A stretch of DNA of 64,000 bases from Sequoia sempervirens (lineage: Eukaryota; Streptophyta; Pinopsida; Cupressales; Cupressaceae), in assembly GCA_007258455.2 (NCBI GenBank), contig VDFB02321274.1:124001-188000 (forward strand). The letters run 5' to 3'. The translations under genes were made by a program, and so were the position numbers. Each line of letters starts with the position of its first letter. The first letter of the stretch is position 1. Of the stretch, positions 48,201 through 60,200 are shown one piece after another. A model generated the notes under the pieces. It was not told the origin of the DNA. It saw only the letters and a program-made list of their open reading frames with translations, and ran no database searches.

Positions 48201-51200
48201 ATTTTGGAAGCACTTTAATTTTAATTCAATTTTAATTCTTTTCTCTCCTATAGTTTGACGCCTTATGTGAAGATGAAATAATTTTACTTTTAAAACAACT
48301 TCAAGTTGTTAGACTAGGCACCCAAGGTCACTTTATATCATGTCCCCTTTATGCCTCCCCTTTTTAACTTTAAAATATAAAGTCACTTTATTTACACATA
48401 TTTCAAGGCATTAATCAAATATTGGAATAATTTCTCCAATGTGAATCATCTGAATATGCTGCACTGACAAGCCTGACCTAGTCTAGTGTTCCAAAAATGG
48501 ACTTACTATTTCTAGTAAATGCTAAAAATAGTAAATCACTGACCTGGTCTAGTGTTCCAAAAATGGACTTACTATTTCTAGTAAATGCTAAAAATAGTAA
48601 ATCATCGTCCAAAAGCTCAAACCGGAGAATTACTAAAATGCACCAAGGCTCACTGACGACAGTGAACATCCCAACTGGTCCTGCTAAATATAGAAAGTCC
48701 TGGCCAACCCTAACTGACTTACTATTTTTAGAAATTCCTAGAAATAGTAAAATGCACCTTGAAACTTGAGCCAGAGAGAGATTGAGACGCACAAGAAGGC
48801 TCACCAACGACTGAAGCGCTGCACCAAGCCCCCTGCTAAAAATAAAACTTACTAAAAATAGTAAGCGTTCCCGGATCAACCCTAACTGACAGAGGGTGTC
48901 GTAAAATGAGGACATTACAGGAACCTCTATATCTTGCTATGTTAAATCAATCTTATCCAATTCACTTTGTTCACTACATACTGAAATTTCTGAATTGCCA
49001 TCATATGTACGAACAACATCCATCTCAAAGACACCCAAACCAAAATTTGATTCCTTGGCAAAATGAAGTAAAGGTGATGAAGCAATTTTAGGCTCAATAA
49101 TGAAACATCGCAAGAACCCATACCTTCATGTAACTGATCTAACATGGCTGGTTTGATAATCTTCATGGCGGTATTTTCTTCAATCTTCATGTGCTCTTCA
49201 TTTGTAATTTCAATAGGTGAATCTCCTTTGTCCTTGTTCTCAGAGGGCTGAAGTGAACATTTGAACATGTCTTCTTTAGGGCTGCATACTGACTGATTTT
49301 TGTCCTCATAAATACTTGTAGGCTACAAGTCATACACAAGTACTTATTCTTCCTTCTCTAAACTTCCTTCATTGATAACTTCTGATTTTTCTAGCTCATT
49401 CCTCAATTTTCTAAGTGCAGCCATTGCCTATTGTTGAAAATTTTGCAGCACCTGCGAAAAGCCTTCCCACGGTTGATCATGCTTCTTTGGTTTTCTCATT
49501 TGCTTGCTTTTGTCCATCCAATACTCCATAGCAACCAAAGGAGAGATTATTTCCAACCTCTTGTGGAAGTGTATTGTACTCGTCATAGGCAACCATTATA
49601 GCATCAATAACATGTGTTGCCATGACTCCAAACTTTCTAAATCGCATACCCAACAGGCTGGCAAGATCAAGGCTCTGATACTTCTGAAATATCCCAGCCA
49701 ATATATGTACAATTTTTCTAATTTTTGTAACATAAAATGATGCCCTAATTTTCTGATATAATTTTCTAAGTATATTCATGCATGAACATCAGTATTCATT
49801 CATCCAAATAATAACCAAACTCATAGTAGATCATAAGCAATATGAAACCACATCATAGACTATCAAACATTCACCAATATGAGCCAAAATTCTGATATCT
49901 AAACATTCAGTTTGCTGCTACAACTCAGACTTAACCAATGATGCAATTACACAATGAAATGGGCTTCAAACATGCCCAACAACATGAAAGAGTTCGCTGA
50001 TATGAGGAAACCCCAATCTATGCAATGGGATTGACCTCCTACTCTAACCTTAGCTGGGCGAAATTGCTCCAGCTCACAACAATGCAACAAAATGCAACTA
50101 TTTGATGAAAAACAACTCCAAAACCCTACCAAAGGGGTGCGCTGGCCTGCTGGTCTGTTATAGGGTTTGCAACCCTTGAAATTCTGAAGAATACCTTCCA
50201 ACTTGCCCAATTTGCCCCTCCAAACTGGACGCCTAAGGATGATGCAAAAATGTAAGTGTGAATCTAGCAAGAATCACCATTGAAGCCCATGTGAACCTTC
50301 GTCATGAAGTCCTCCATTGAAGAAGCTAGGGTTTCGTCCAACTTCTCCTATATTCATAAGGTTTTCGTCCTTAGAATATTCACCAAAGTGCAGATCAGAA
50401 AAGCAGAGATAAATTCGTTGATGATTAAATGCCTTCAAATGACCTAATATTTATATCCAACCTCCCTTAAGCCTCCCAATCTAGCCGACCCAGTTTGGGT
50501 GCCAAGATTGCAATTTAAAATTGTTCTTAATTTATTTTTTAAACCCTCCTTTTGGCACCAACTTCCCTTGCCTTTTTATTTTATTATTTTTCCCTTCAGC
50601 TTATTCCTCCAAGGGGCCACCCAAGCCCATGTAAAATATTTTTGTCACAAATATTCAAAAATTAAATATATTTTTCCTCCTTTTGGGTGCCAATACTCAA
50701 AATATTATTTTTGCTTTGAGAAGGGACATTACAGTAAGGTCCCTACTATGAATTGCTTTGCTTGATCTGCCCAAGCATGCTATCAAAGGTCACATAAATC
50801 TCTCCAAGGCTAGGAGAGTCGGTATCAACATATCTTATTACTCGCACAATAGGCTCAATGAAGGAGCAAACATATCTACAAGTGCAAACAAGTTTAAAAA
50901 ATTAAAATCTTCAAAAAGAATTGAAATATTTTACAAGTTAAATTTAAAAAACATTAAAAAATTTAAATTTTTTAAATTAACATTTGAAAAACTAAATAAT
51001 AAAATCAGCAACTTAAAATTTTCTTATCTCATTGTGGACAACCAATCATCATCAATGATTTTGGTGTGCTTGCCTCTTGCCATCTACCCCACTTTGCATT
51101 GACCACCATTAATTATAAAGCCTCCTGGACCTCAAGCATCCTCTCTAACAAAATGAAGTAGTTTACATATCTAGTTTCCATAGGCTTGAGGAATTCCTTC

Positions 51201-54200
51201 CTCAAAAATGTCCTGAACAAAGCAAGGGAAGTGTGATGGTTGCAAATGAGCATCTGCACATCTCTAGCCTTTGACACCACTGCCTTCACCCAATCTATCT
51301 TCCCAATGTCCTTCAAGGTATTGTTCTATGCATGAACACAACATGGGGTCCAACAAATGAGCTTATAAGCACTCTCTACCATCAATCCAACTAACTTAAA
51401 CACATGGGTTGAATTGGTCACTACATTTCCAAGGCATCCCCGAGTCCTCGAAATGTCCCGAGTACGTGGATGAGGGTACCAAGGCAGGGGACGTGTACCC
51501 GGGGAGAAAAGTGACTTCACTGGACCAGGATTGCCTTTCATGGCTCCATCAAAATTCAACTTGACAAAACCAACTTTAGGTGCTTTCCAAGAAATGCTAT
51601 GTTCTTCCATATTCTCAAATACACTATTAACAAAGGGCGAATGCTTTTAAATTGTTTCATTAGTTTTTAATTTTTTTTTTAATATAAATTTTTAAGGTAT
51701 ACAAGTAGCGATGACAAGAAATTGTGGCATGCTAAACTTTTGTATTTTAGTAAAAGCTACTTTAATTAAAACTTAGAAAACAATCAACGGTGTATTTTTT
51801 TAAAATGGTAAATTCCTCTTGGAGGATGACCTTTAGCTTAGATGACATGACAATATGGTATCTCTTCAATCGCATTCAACCAGAACTTGCAGCTACCCTC
51901 GCCCTTTAGGGTAGGTCTCACCCAGTAAGTTGGATGTGGTATTTTATCCATTTCAGCACATTATCTCTTTTCCTGGGAATTTGAATACGGGCCTCCAATT
52001 TGGGAGCCCCAATATTTAACCACCTGAGTTTCTTCCACTCAATATTTTAGTCAAAGATTCTTTGCTTCGACCTTGAAAAACAATTAACATTATGTGCCAA
52101 CAAAGGTATTGTTATTTCTTTGAAATTAAATAATTTGATTTTAGTTTTTAGAGGCTCTAATCTTCCATGGTCCATCAAATTGGAATATTTTTTTCCCTTA
52201 AAAAGGTTTGGTGATTGCCTTTGCAGGTTAGGAACGTTGTAAGTTTTGCACTTTTCACAATATTAGAACGTTGAAATTTTGGATCGTGCTTTCTAATTGC
52301 ACTTCTATTTGGGTTTACTATTTTATTGGAGACTAGAAGCTAGCCTGAGATTTATTTAATAGCTCTGAGCTGATGCTGATCGAAAGACACTCTCAACCAT
52401 GAAATTCTCAATAGAAAGAACAAAAAATGTATAAAAGTAATTCTATTTTCTTTACTTGTTTTGATTTTGATCAATTTTTTTTATTTGTTTTGAACATTTT
52501 AGCAGTAGTTCCACATTTGGAGTTCTATGAGATACCACAAATTTATAGATAAAATAGTGGTGGTTCTATAGGGGTCTCTGTCCTTGAAAAGAAGCTTCAT
52601 ACATAGATGTCATGCCCCCAGAATCATGATATTAGAAATAATAAAAAGGCATTTTTAAAAATATTAACCATTTCTTATCATTATAATTATAATTGTCAAA
52701 GACAATATTATAATTATAAATATTAAAATATAGATATTAATAATTTAAATATTATAATCACTATGATATAATAAATACTTAAAATATATAAAATTAATAT
52801 AAAAACAATAAAATCAATTTATATAATACTAGAATGAGAAGTATACAAAATATATTATTATAAAACACCAAAATACTATAATAATAATTAAGAAATCATA
52901 AAAGAAATAATATTGAATAAATAACAAATATAACAACACATACAAGCCGATCCATAATTCAGGTCCTTGACATACAATTAGGAGACAACGGTTACTATTC
53001 GACACTAGTTGCTAAATCGATCCCAAAGACCCACGGGCCCAGAAAGGCACGTCGCTTACTAAAAGGCAAATGAGACTTTGACTGGCCCATATAAGGGAAG
53101 AGTATGGAACGTTTGAACAGATGGAAGAAACCCACAAACATTGATTACTTGGTTCCATGTCTGACATGATTGATAAAATAAAAATGTTAATTAAGCCTGT
53201 AGCCTCTTATATGATTATTGGGCTCTTAACCCCATCTTTCTGCCACAGGTGTTATTCTACCTCGCTGAAGCATATTCAAGAAAGTGATTAATGTAGGGGA
53301 GGAATATTTTGATAGGGGGGAGCATTCGGCTCACAAACAGACTATGGAATCATCAATTAGGTGAAGGAACATCCTCAAAAATACATCCATAGATCTGGCA
53401 TAGAGATAGAAATCTGAACCAAGCCATCATTGAGCCTTAGGCACCCAGAACTGAATGATACCATCATACATGGGAGGATATATATATTCCACTGCCGGGA
53501 TATGCTCATTATCGGGGGTGTCTAGAAATAAAGGAAGCCGCACTATATTTGTCTTTTTTCTTATGACTCATTCTATTTGTTGACACTTCTATCCGTCTTA
53601 CGTGGATTGTAGAGTGGTCAAATAGAGGACCACATAATGTATTCTCCGCCACCACCTTTGTCATGCCAGGGCGATTATATGCTATTGCGACTTCAAGGAG
53701 AACATTAGTCTATTCACTCCACGTGATTAATACCTTTCTTCGCTTACGTTAAAGGGATTATCGATATATCTCAGGTGGGAGACCCATGGGCGAGATAGAA
53801 CCATCGGTACTCCTTACCGGCCAGTAAACATATGGTACTACGGTAACACTGACTTGCTTAAATCAATAAAATATTTCATGTCCAATTCCTTAAAGACTGC
53901 GGTTGTTTGTATTGAGAGGAACAATATTATTTTCCGGATCAAGTATTAAATATTCACCGTGCTTCATACATTACAATAGTATCTTGGTCGGGAAACTCAG
54001 TTAATTGATATTGGCAATAGTAGAATAACCAACAATCAAAAATCTTGAAAGGTTCATTTTATGAAAGTATTTCTCCAAAAACAATCTGAACATAACTCAT
54101 ATTGACAAGCAAGTAAACCGTTTGACAAAATGCTCGTATCGGTCAAACATGAGATAATGGAAGAAAACCAATCAGACTTGGTAAGGGACATTATAGTGGT

Positions 54201-57200
54201 ATCAGAGCATAATCCTGACATCTTGTGAAAGAAAGGGCCAATACAAACTTACCATAGGAGATATCCTAGGAATAAAAACAATCATGAAAGACTTAGCCAA
54301 TCTGAATCAATTTCAATGAACTCTTTAGATCGGACCACCTCATTCTACTATGTGAGGGGAAATTTATGGAGCAAAGACTAGCTGCAGCCTTTGATGCAAA
54401 TACGTGAAGAGAAGATACGGGGGAAAAGTCATGATTTGGGACAGCGCAAGACCGGAAAAGCAAATTAGAACTTGGGTGTTCACAGATAAGTAAAGTTACT
54501 ACGTATTGTGTAGATTGATAATTAATTCTGCTTAGCCAAGGAAAGTTCTAAAATTTCAAATGGGATTGATTACTTCAAACATTCTTGTTATTAACATCTA
54601 GTTGTAAATATTCAATTGAAATATATTCTTATCAAGCATTAAGAACTAGATACTTTGAATGTTCCCTCAATTGTAATTTTTTTCATTATCATTTCTGATT
54701 GATCAATTCTTGGAGGATCGAAGGGTCACCAAGGGAATCACATCAAGGATCCAGAATAATTGAGAGGTTGCAGATGAAGGTTGGGCAGTTCCATGGGAAA
54801 GAAAGAGTGCAAGGAACTCACCTTTCCATGATCAAGAGGAACTAAGGAAGGAGGGCCTTGCCTCGATAGCAGAAATGTATGGGAACCAAGGCACCAATGC
54901 AGTCAAAAGACTTTACAAGAGTATTGCAAAGGGAGATAGCAATGAAGACCTCTTCTAGATACGCAACCCAGGAGGGGACAAGATGAGCCCACATGGGCCA
55001 AGGGGATACTGTCGTTGTCTCAACGGGTATTGCCTTTGGGTCTAGAGGAGTTGAGCCAACAGGACAATGAAGATCTCTTCTAGATACGCCACACAGGAGG
55101 GGACAAGATGAGCCCACTTGGGCCAAGGGGGTACTTGCCTTTGAGGCATCCGAGGGTATTGCCTTTGGGTCTAGAGGAGTTGAGATACCAAGTATCCTAT
55201 AATGGTGGTCATTGCGACCGATAATGGCAGTCATTGCGACCGATAATGGCGGACATTGCGTCCGATAATGGCGGTCATTGTGTCCAATAATGGCAGTCAT
55301 TGCGACCGATAATGGCGGTCATTGTGACCGACAATGGAGGTCATTGTGACTGATAATAGAGGACATTGCGTCCTATAATGGAGGTCATTGCAACCTATAA
55401 AGGGAGGTCATTGCGACCTATAATGGAGGACATTGTGTCCTATAGTGGAGGTCATTGCAACCTATAAGGAAGGACATCGCGTCCTATAGTCGAGGACATC
55501 GCGTCCTATAAGGGAGGACATAGCGTCCTATAATGGCGAACTTTTTCTATAAGGCAAGACCAAGCAGACCCAAAGAGGCTAAATCATAAGAGAAAAGGGT
55601 AAGAGTTGGCATGATGGATCATAGGTTCCCCATCAGGTCATGTGCCCTACACTCTCTTGTGGTTGAAGCCTCCCCGGATGTTAGAGTACTTTGATCAAAT
55701 TAATGATTGACTAGGAGTTACTAACATTTAAACCTACTACTTATTATTGGGGTGAATAACTATGATCTGCTAACTAGTATAATAAGGGTGAATGATTCTA
55801 AATTATGTGCAAGCCTTCATTCACAACTTCAATCAGGCGGGGAGTATTCTCTAATCCCTTGTTTATTTAGACTGAAGACCTAGGACAAATTTGGGCATCC
55901 CCAATTAAGGGAAACTAAGATGTTTGATCTCCCAAATTTTAAATTGCTTGAAGACAAGCAAATTTGGGAGGGGAGGACTATCATGTCCCCGGAATCATGA
56001 TATTAGAAATAACAAAAAGGCATGTTTATAAATATTAACTATTTCTTATCATTATAAATATAATTGTCAAAGACAATATTATAATTATAAATATTAAAAT
56101 ATAGATATTAATAATTTAAATATTATAATCACTGTGATATAATAAATACTTAAAATATATAAAATTAATATAGAAACAATAAAATCAATTTATATAATAC
56201 TAGAATGAGAAGTATACAAAATATATTATTATAAAACACCAAAATACTATAATAATAATTAAGAAATCATAAAAGAAATAATACTGAATAAATAACAAAT
56301 ATATCAACTCATACAAGCTGATACATAATTCAGGTCCTTGACATACAATTAGGAGACAATGGTTACTATTCGACACTTGTTGCTAAATTGACCCCAAAGA
56401 TCCACGGGGGCAGAAAGGCACGTCGCTTACTAAAAGGCAAATGAGACTTTGACTGGCCCATATAAGGGAAGAGTATGGAACGTTTGAACAGATGGAAGAA
56501 ACCCGCTAACATTCATGACTCGGTTCCATGTCTCACATGATTGATAAAATAAAAATGTTAATTAAGCTTGTAGCCTCTTATATGATTATATGGTACTTGA
56601 ATAACTAGTTATAAAAAGATGTTTAAGAATAATATTTCAAATTAAACTTTGGCAAATTAGTAAAATTGTAAATACTAACATTTTAAATACTTGAATACTA
56701 TTTACTAAAAGACTAAAAGTAAATAAAATATTAAAATTTGACAAATGAAATTGTCGAATTTGAGATTTCGATTATATGAATATCGAAAATATGACATGTC
56801 ACATCATAATATCATATCATAAAGATGATTACAATGAGTAGCATGATACATTGATATCAAAATAAGTACAAAATGCAAAAATGTAGTGAAGGGAGGCCTC
56901 TAATCACTCTTTCACTCACTCTTCTCACTGGTTTTCCTCTTCTTCACCTAGCTGTTGCAAAACATCAAATGGCATATGTGAGCAAAAAAATGAACAATGA
57001 GAGTGTTTTATTTAGTTTAGAGGCTTTTAGATGGGTCCCACAAGCCTTTAGGGTTCAGCCCCAGGCTCAAATTCCAATAAAATCAAATTTTTTTAAAAAA
57101 AATGCCTTTCTGGACGTTCTAGTGGGGGATGCCTGGGTGTCTCTGAGATGCTCGAGGGACAGCTGGGAGTCCCCGAGACGTCCAGGCGTCCCCACCGTTT

Positions 57201-60200
57201 CCTCAGAGTTTCCCAAGTCCTGGCAGCGGTGGGGGGATGGCAGGGGGACGTTTCTCAGCCGTCCCCAAGTCTCCGAAACGTCTGGGTTGGGGAGACAGCT
57301 GAAATTTGGGGGGTGGGAGGAGGGCGACGCGTCCCCATGGAACACTACATTTTTTGCTATTGTATTCAAAAATCTTTTCTCGGCAGTCAATGGATGTCAT
57401 GGGTGTTTGAAAGGGCATTTCAAGGGGCAGCTAACATGCCGGTACAAAGGATTTACAGTCACAATTTTCTGTGTCATGGTAGCATATTAGAAATTTGTTA
57501 CAAAAAAATCCATTTACCAACAGTGAGTGAAACCCTAAGTCATGAGTTATACTGCATTTTATCTGTCAGTCTAGTGATTTTTTAAAAACAGCTTGCGGCA
57601 ATTGTTTTTACATCACTTGGCCCTGAGTAATACTGCGAGTTACTTGTGGCTATGATTAGCTTGTGATTGCTTGTGAGTCTGGTGAGTAATTGCTGAGTTT
57701 TGCAACTATGGTTAATTCCGTGGGAGAGCAGAATAGACTTAGCTCCTAGTACCATGTGTCGTAGAGAGCAGAATAGTCTACTTCCTTATTCTCAGACTTG
57801 CATGCGCTCAAATTCAGTTCGATCTTAAGATCTAGACACTCTCAATAAATCATTGACTAAGATTAAATTCCCAGTATTGGGAGTCAAACCAAGCTGCATA
57901 GTCAACCAAAATAGACTTCCAACTGTGCCTGCTAGTTATTTGTTGCCCAAGCAGAATAGCCCTGCCTTCCACAATTATTTCGGTAGTTGGACCGATGTGA
58001 AGAGCATAATCAATGAGTGTGAAGCATATAAATTGGGTTTAGTAAAAATTAGCATTCATTGTGAAGATTTTTTTTTTATGTTTAACACAAATTTTTGGGA
58101 TTGGTTTGATCTAGATTATAGGAAAGTGATAAAAACAAAATTTCCTTGAATTTTATTTCTGCTCTGCACATTTCATTATTGAATTATGAATCCAATTTCT
58201 ATCAACTGCCACTATGTGTTAATCTTGTTTGTTTTATTTGGGATTTGACTTGTGCAGATAAAAAGGTTTTTCCAAAGTATGATATTCTTGGTTGGTATTC
58301 GACTGGGAGTGATGCTCAAGAATCAGACATGCAAATTCACAGATCTGTAAGTACTGCTGTGTTTTACTTGGATGAAAAAACTTTAGATAAAGGTTTTTGG
58401 TCCTGCTTAGAGCAGTGCAGTTAAAAACCTTGTTCAGAAAGTGCAGATAGATTTATGTACGGGAAGATTATTTTGTTCTTTAACAAATCTCATCCTATGT
58501 GTGAGTATAATTGTCATGTCAGTTTCTTTCTCCTTGACCTTCAGTGGTTGTGACTCTTGTGAGACTTTTAAGAACATATGTATGATAAACAGATCAGTTG
58601 GATTGAAAAATGTTGGATGAAAAATTATGTAGAAAGAAGGCAATAATGAATGAAATTTAAGTAATGTTCATGAATGACCAAAGCAGTTCAATTGGACTGC
58701 AAAATACAGTGAGGGGCAATAGCCAGAGGGAGTTCAGTTTAAGCTCCAACCTTCTAACTAACTATAGGGTGAATCCAAAACTGGTAGGATGTTGAGGAAT
58801 TTTAGATAGAGGACATATAGGCATATATGATAAGTGGCCAAAATACGGTTATTTGGAAATTATGCAAAGTATGTCTTCCTCGGTGTGCGACTGGGTCTTT
58901 TGAACACTATAAACCTCCTTCAGTAAGCAATTGGCATATTAATGATGTTGAATGTTGAGAAATATCCTTTTCTCTGCCAAAGATGGGAGGGGCATATTAA
59001 GTAAATTGCATGTTTGTTGGACATACTATAGAAACCCTTTAAAAATCTCTTAGAAATCTGTTTAAAAGTTTAATCCTTATGTTTCCTGAAGCCTTTGCTT
59101 GTGCATGTACATAGGTATATTTAAATAGAGGGTATAAATGGAAATTAAGTTTGTAAGCCTTTGTATGAATCTGTCTGGTTTTTGTAGAGCTCTTTAAGAA
59201 ACCTACTGATGTGAATCAAAGAAGATTTTTTCTTGGTACCATTGAATTTCTTTGTTACATTATTTGATATTTCTGCATTGGTAAGGACATATGCAGAGCT
59301 TCAAATTTATCTCCTGCACAACTGTGATTCATTCTAGGGTTAGTTGTTACATGATCTTGAGTGGAACTGATGTACAATCAGAGGATTGGAACAAGGAAAG
59401 GAATGAAAAACTTGGCGAAGTTGAGTATGGTTATTCCAAGACCAATACATCAATTAATGGAGGCCAGCATATATGTTGCATATGTTGCTTTCTTAAGTAA
59501 CAACCATCCATCACCTGGAATTACGGCTGACTTAAGTTGATTGAGATTCAGGTACAGGTAAAAGGGTCATGTACATGGTGGTTTGCATTTTTTTTGAAAA
59601 TCTGGCTTTGGTATAACCTTCGTACACCCATACATAAATTATAAAAAAATAACCATAAAATGCATAAAATAAACAAAGTTGACCACAAATAACTACCAAT
59701 AAATTGAATATATAAGACGTGATCAGAACATTTAAAAAAGATTAAAACAAAAGCCCTTATGGAGATTGAAAACAATACTAAAAAAACTCTAAATATGGAA
59801 GAATCTTGTGCCCTCCTTGATGCAAGCTCCTTAATCTTTGCGGCAACCAATAAACATTTGTAGAAAATAGCTCTATGTTGAAGATTGAACACTAAGCAAA
59901 GCTTCAGCTCTGAGAAATTAGCAGCAACGGAAGTTTGGTTGAGTGAAAGGATGAGAAGTAAAACTCATCGTTTCTTTTTTGTTTTGTGTTGCTAGTGTTG
60001 TTTTAGGTTTTATATTAAAGTATTATTGTAATATTTAGTATATAATGGTCAATTAATCTTCAGGATAGACTTTAGGAATATTTTTTATTCTTTTAATTAA
60101 GTTCTTATCCTTTCCGGATAAAGTGTTTGTAATTCTTATTTAAAGATGCTTTCACTCCTTTGTAATTATCAAATATCTTGGTAATCATTTTGTGTTGATT

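Larger units (their letters stand above)
44281..50733 (-). mobile_element. Non-autonomous LTR retrotransposon splitting the hAT gene
   Basis: Direct LTRs at 44281-45380 and 49685-50733 (TGAAATATCCCAGCC..GGGACATYACA). Next to the right LTR lies GGCTCTGATAC (49671-49681), a tRNA-iMet primer-binding site on the minus strand. Next to the left LTR lies ATCCTCCCTTGCCG (45381-45394), the complement of a polypurine tract. The element therefore reads on the minus strand. The flanking 5-mers (TTAGG, GTAAG) agree poorly, so it is old, or the ends have been altered. The LTRs differ by indels and substitutions. The interior has a 330-residue orphan frame but no pol motif. It contains a nested solo LTR. 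Confidence 0.85.
43245..51517 (-). mobile_element. Degenerate hAT transposon inserted in a LINE RNase H domain
   Basis: RNase H sequence lies on both sides, and hAT transposase pieces in the right order lie inside. The two ends carry loosely similar GC-rich inverted sequence (GTTTCTGGTACGGGGGTAC at about 43252; CTCCCCGGGTACACGTCC read inward from about 51512). Exact ends and an 8-bp duplication could not be fixed. The transposase lacks its N-terminal half. A 6.45 kb LTR element (44281-50733) sits in the middle. Confidence 0.65.
52608..56590 (+). mobile_element. LTR retrotransposon derivative with hairpin minisatellite; 3' LTR truncated
   Basis: The 5' LTR (52608-54195) starts TGTCATGCCCCC and ends GGGACATTATA. 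One base later comes the tRNA-iMet primer-binding site TGGTATCAGAGC (54197-54208). A polypurine tract (TTTGGGAGGGGAGGAC, ending at 55978) precedes the 3' LTR at 55979. The first 610 bp of the two LTRs match closely; after about 56590 the 3' copy gives way to other sequence. The 1.8 kb interior has no protein motif. Transcription from the 5' LTR would run in the same direction as CSN6. Confidence 0.85.
33266..58257 (+). other. CSN6 intron 1 (24,992 bp), filled with nested transposons
   Basis: Bounded by donor GTATGT and acceptor TTGTGCAG. It contains two LINE remnants, a hAT remnant, at least three LTR elements and two solo LTRs. All recognised LINE, hAT and LTR coding remnants from 34.3 to 51.6 kb lie on the minus strand, opposite to CSN6; the element at 52.6-56.6 kb is on the plus strand. 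Confidence 0.9.

Noticed and set aside
54842..55300. 152-residue minus-strand frame over the hairpin array
   Set aside because: The tandem unit is not a multiple of three, and the apparent repeats of the product just mirror the DNA repeats.
56873..57490. 205-residue open frame on the + strand before CSN6 exon 2
   Set aside because: It spans the GC-rich patch, overlaps several equally long frames on the other strand, and shows no domain. There is no sign of splicing into CSN6.
57853..58149. 98-residue frame just upstream of CSN6 exon 2
   Set aside because: No counterpart exists in CSN6 proteins, and the exon 1 to exon 2 junction is exact without it.
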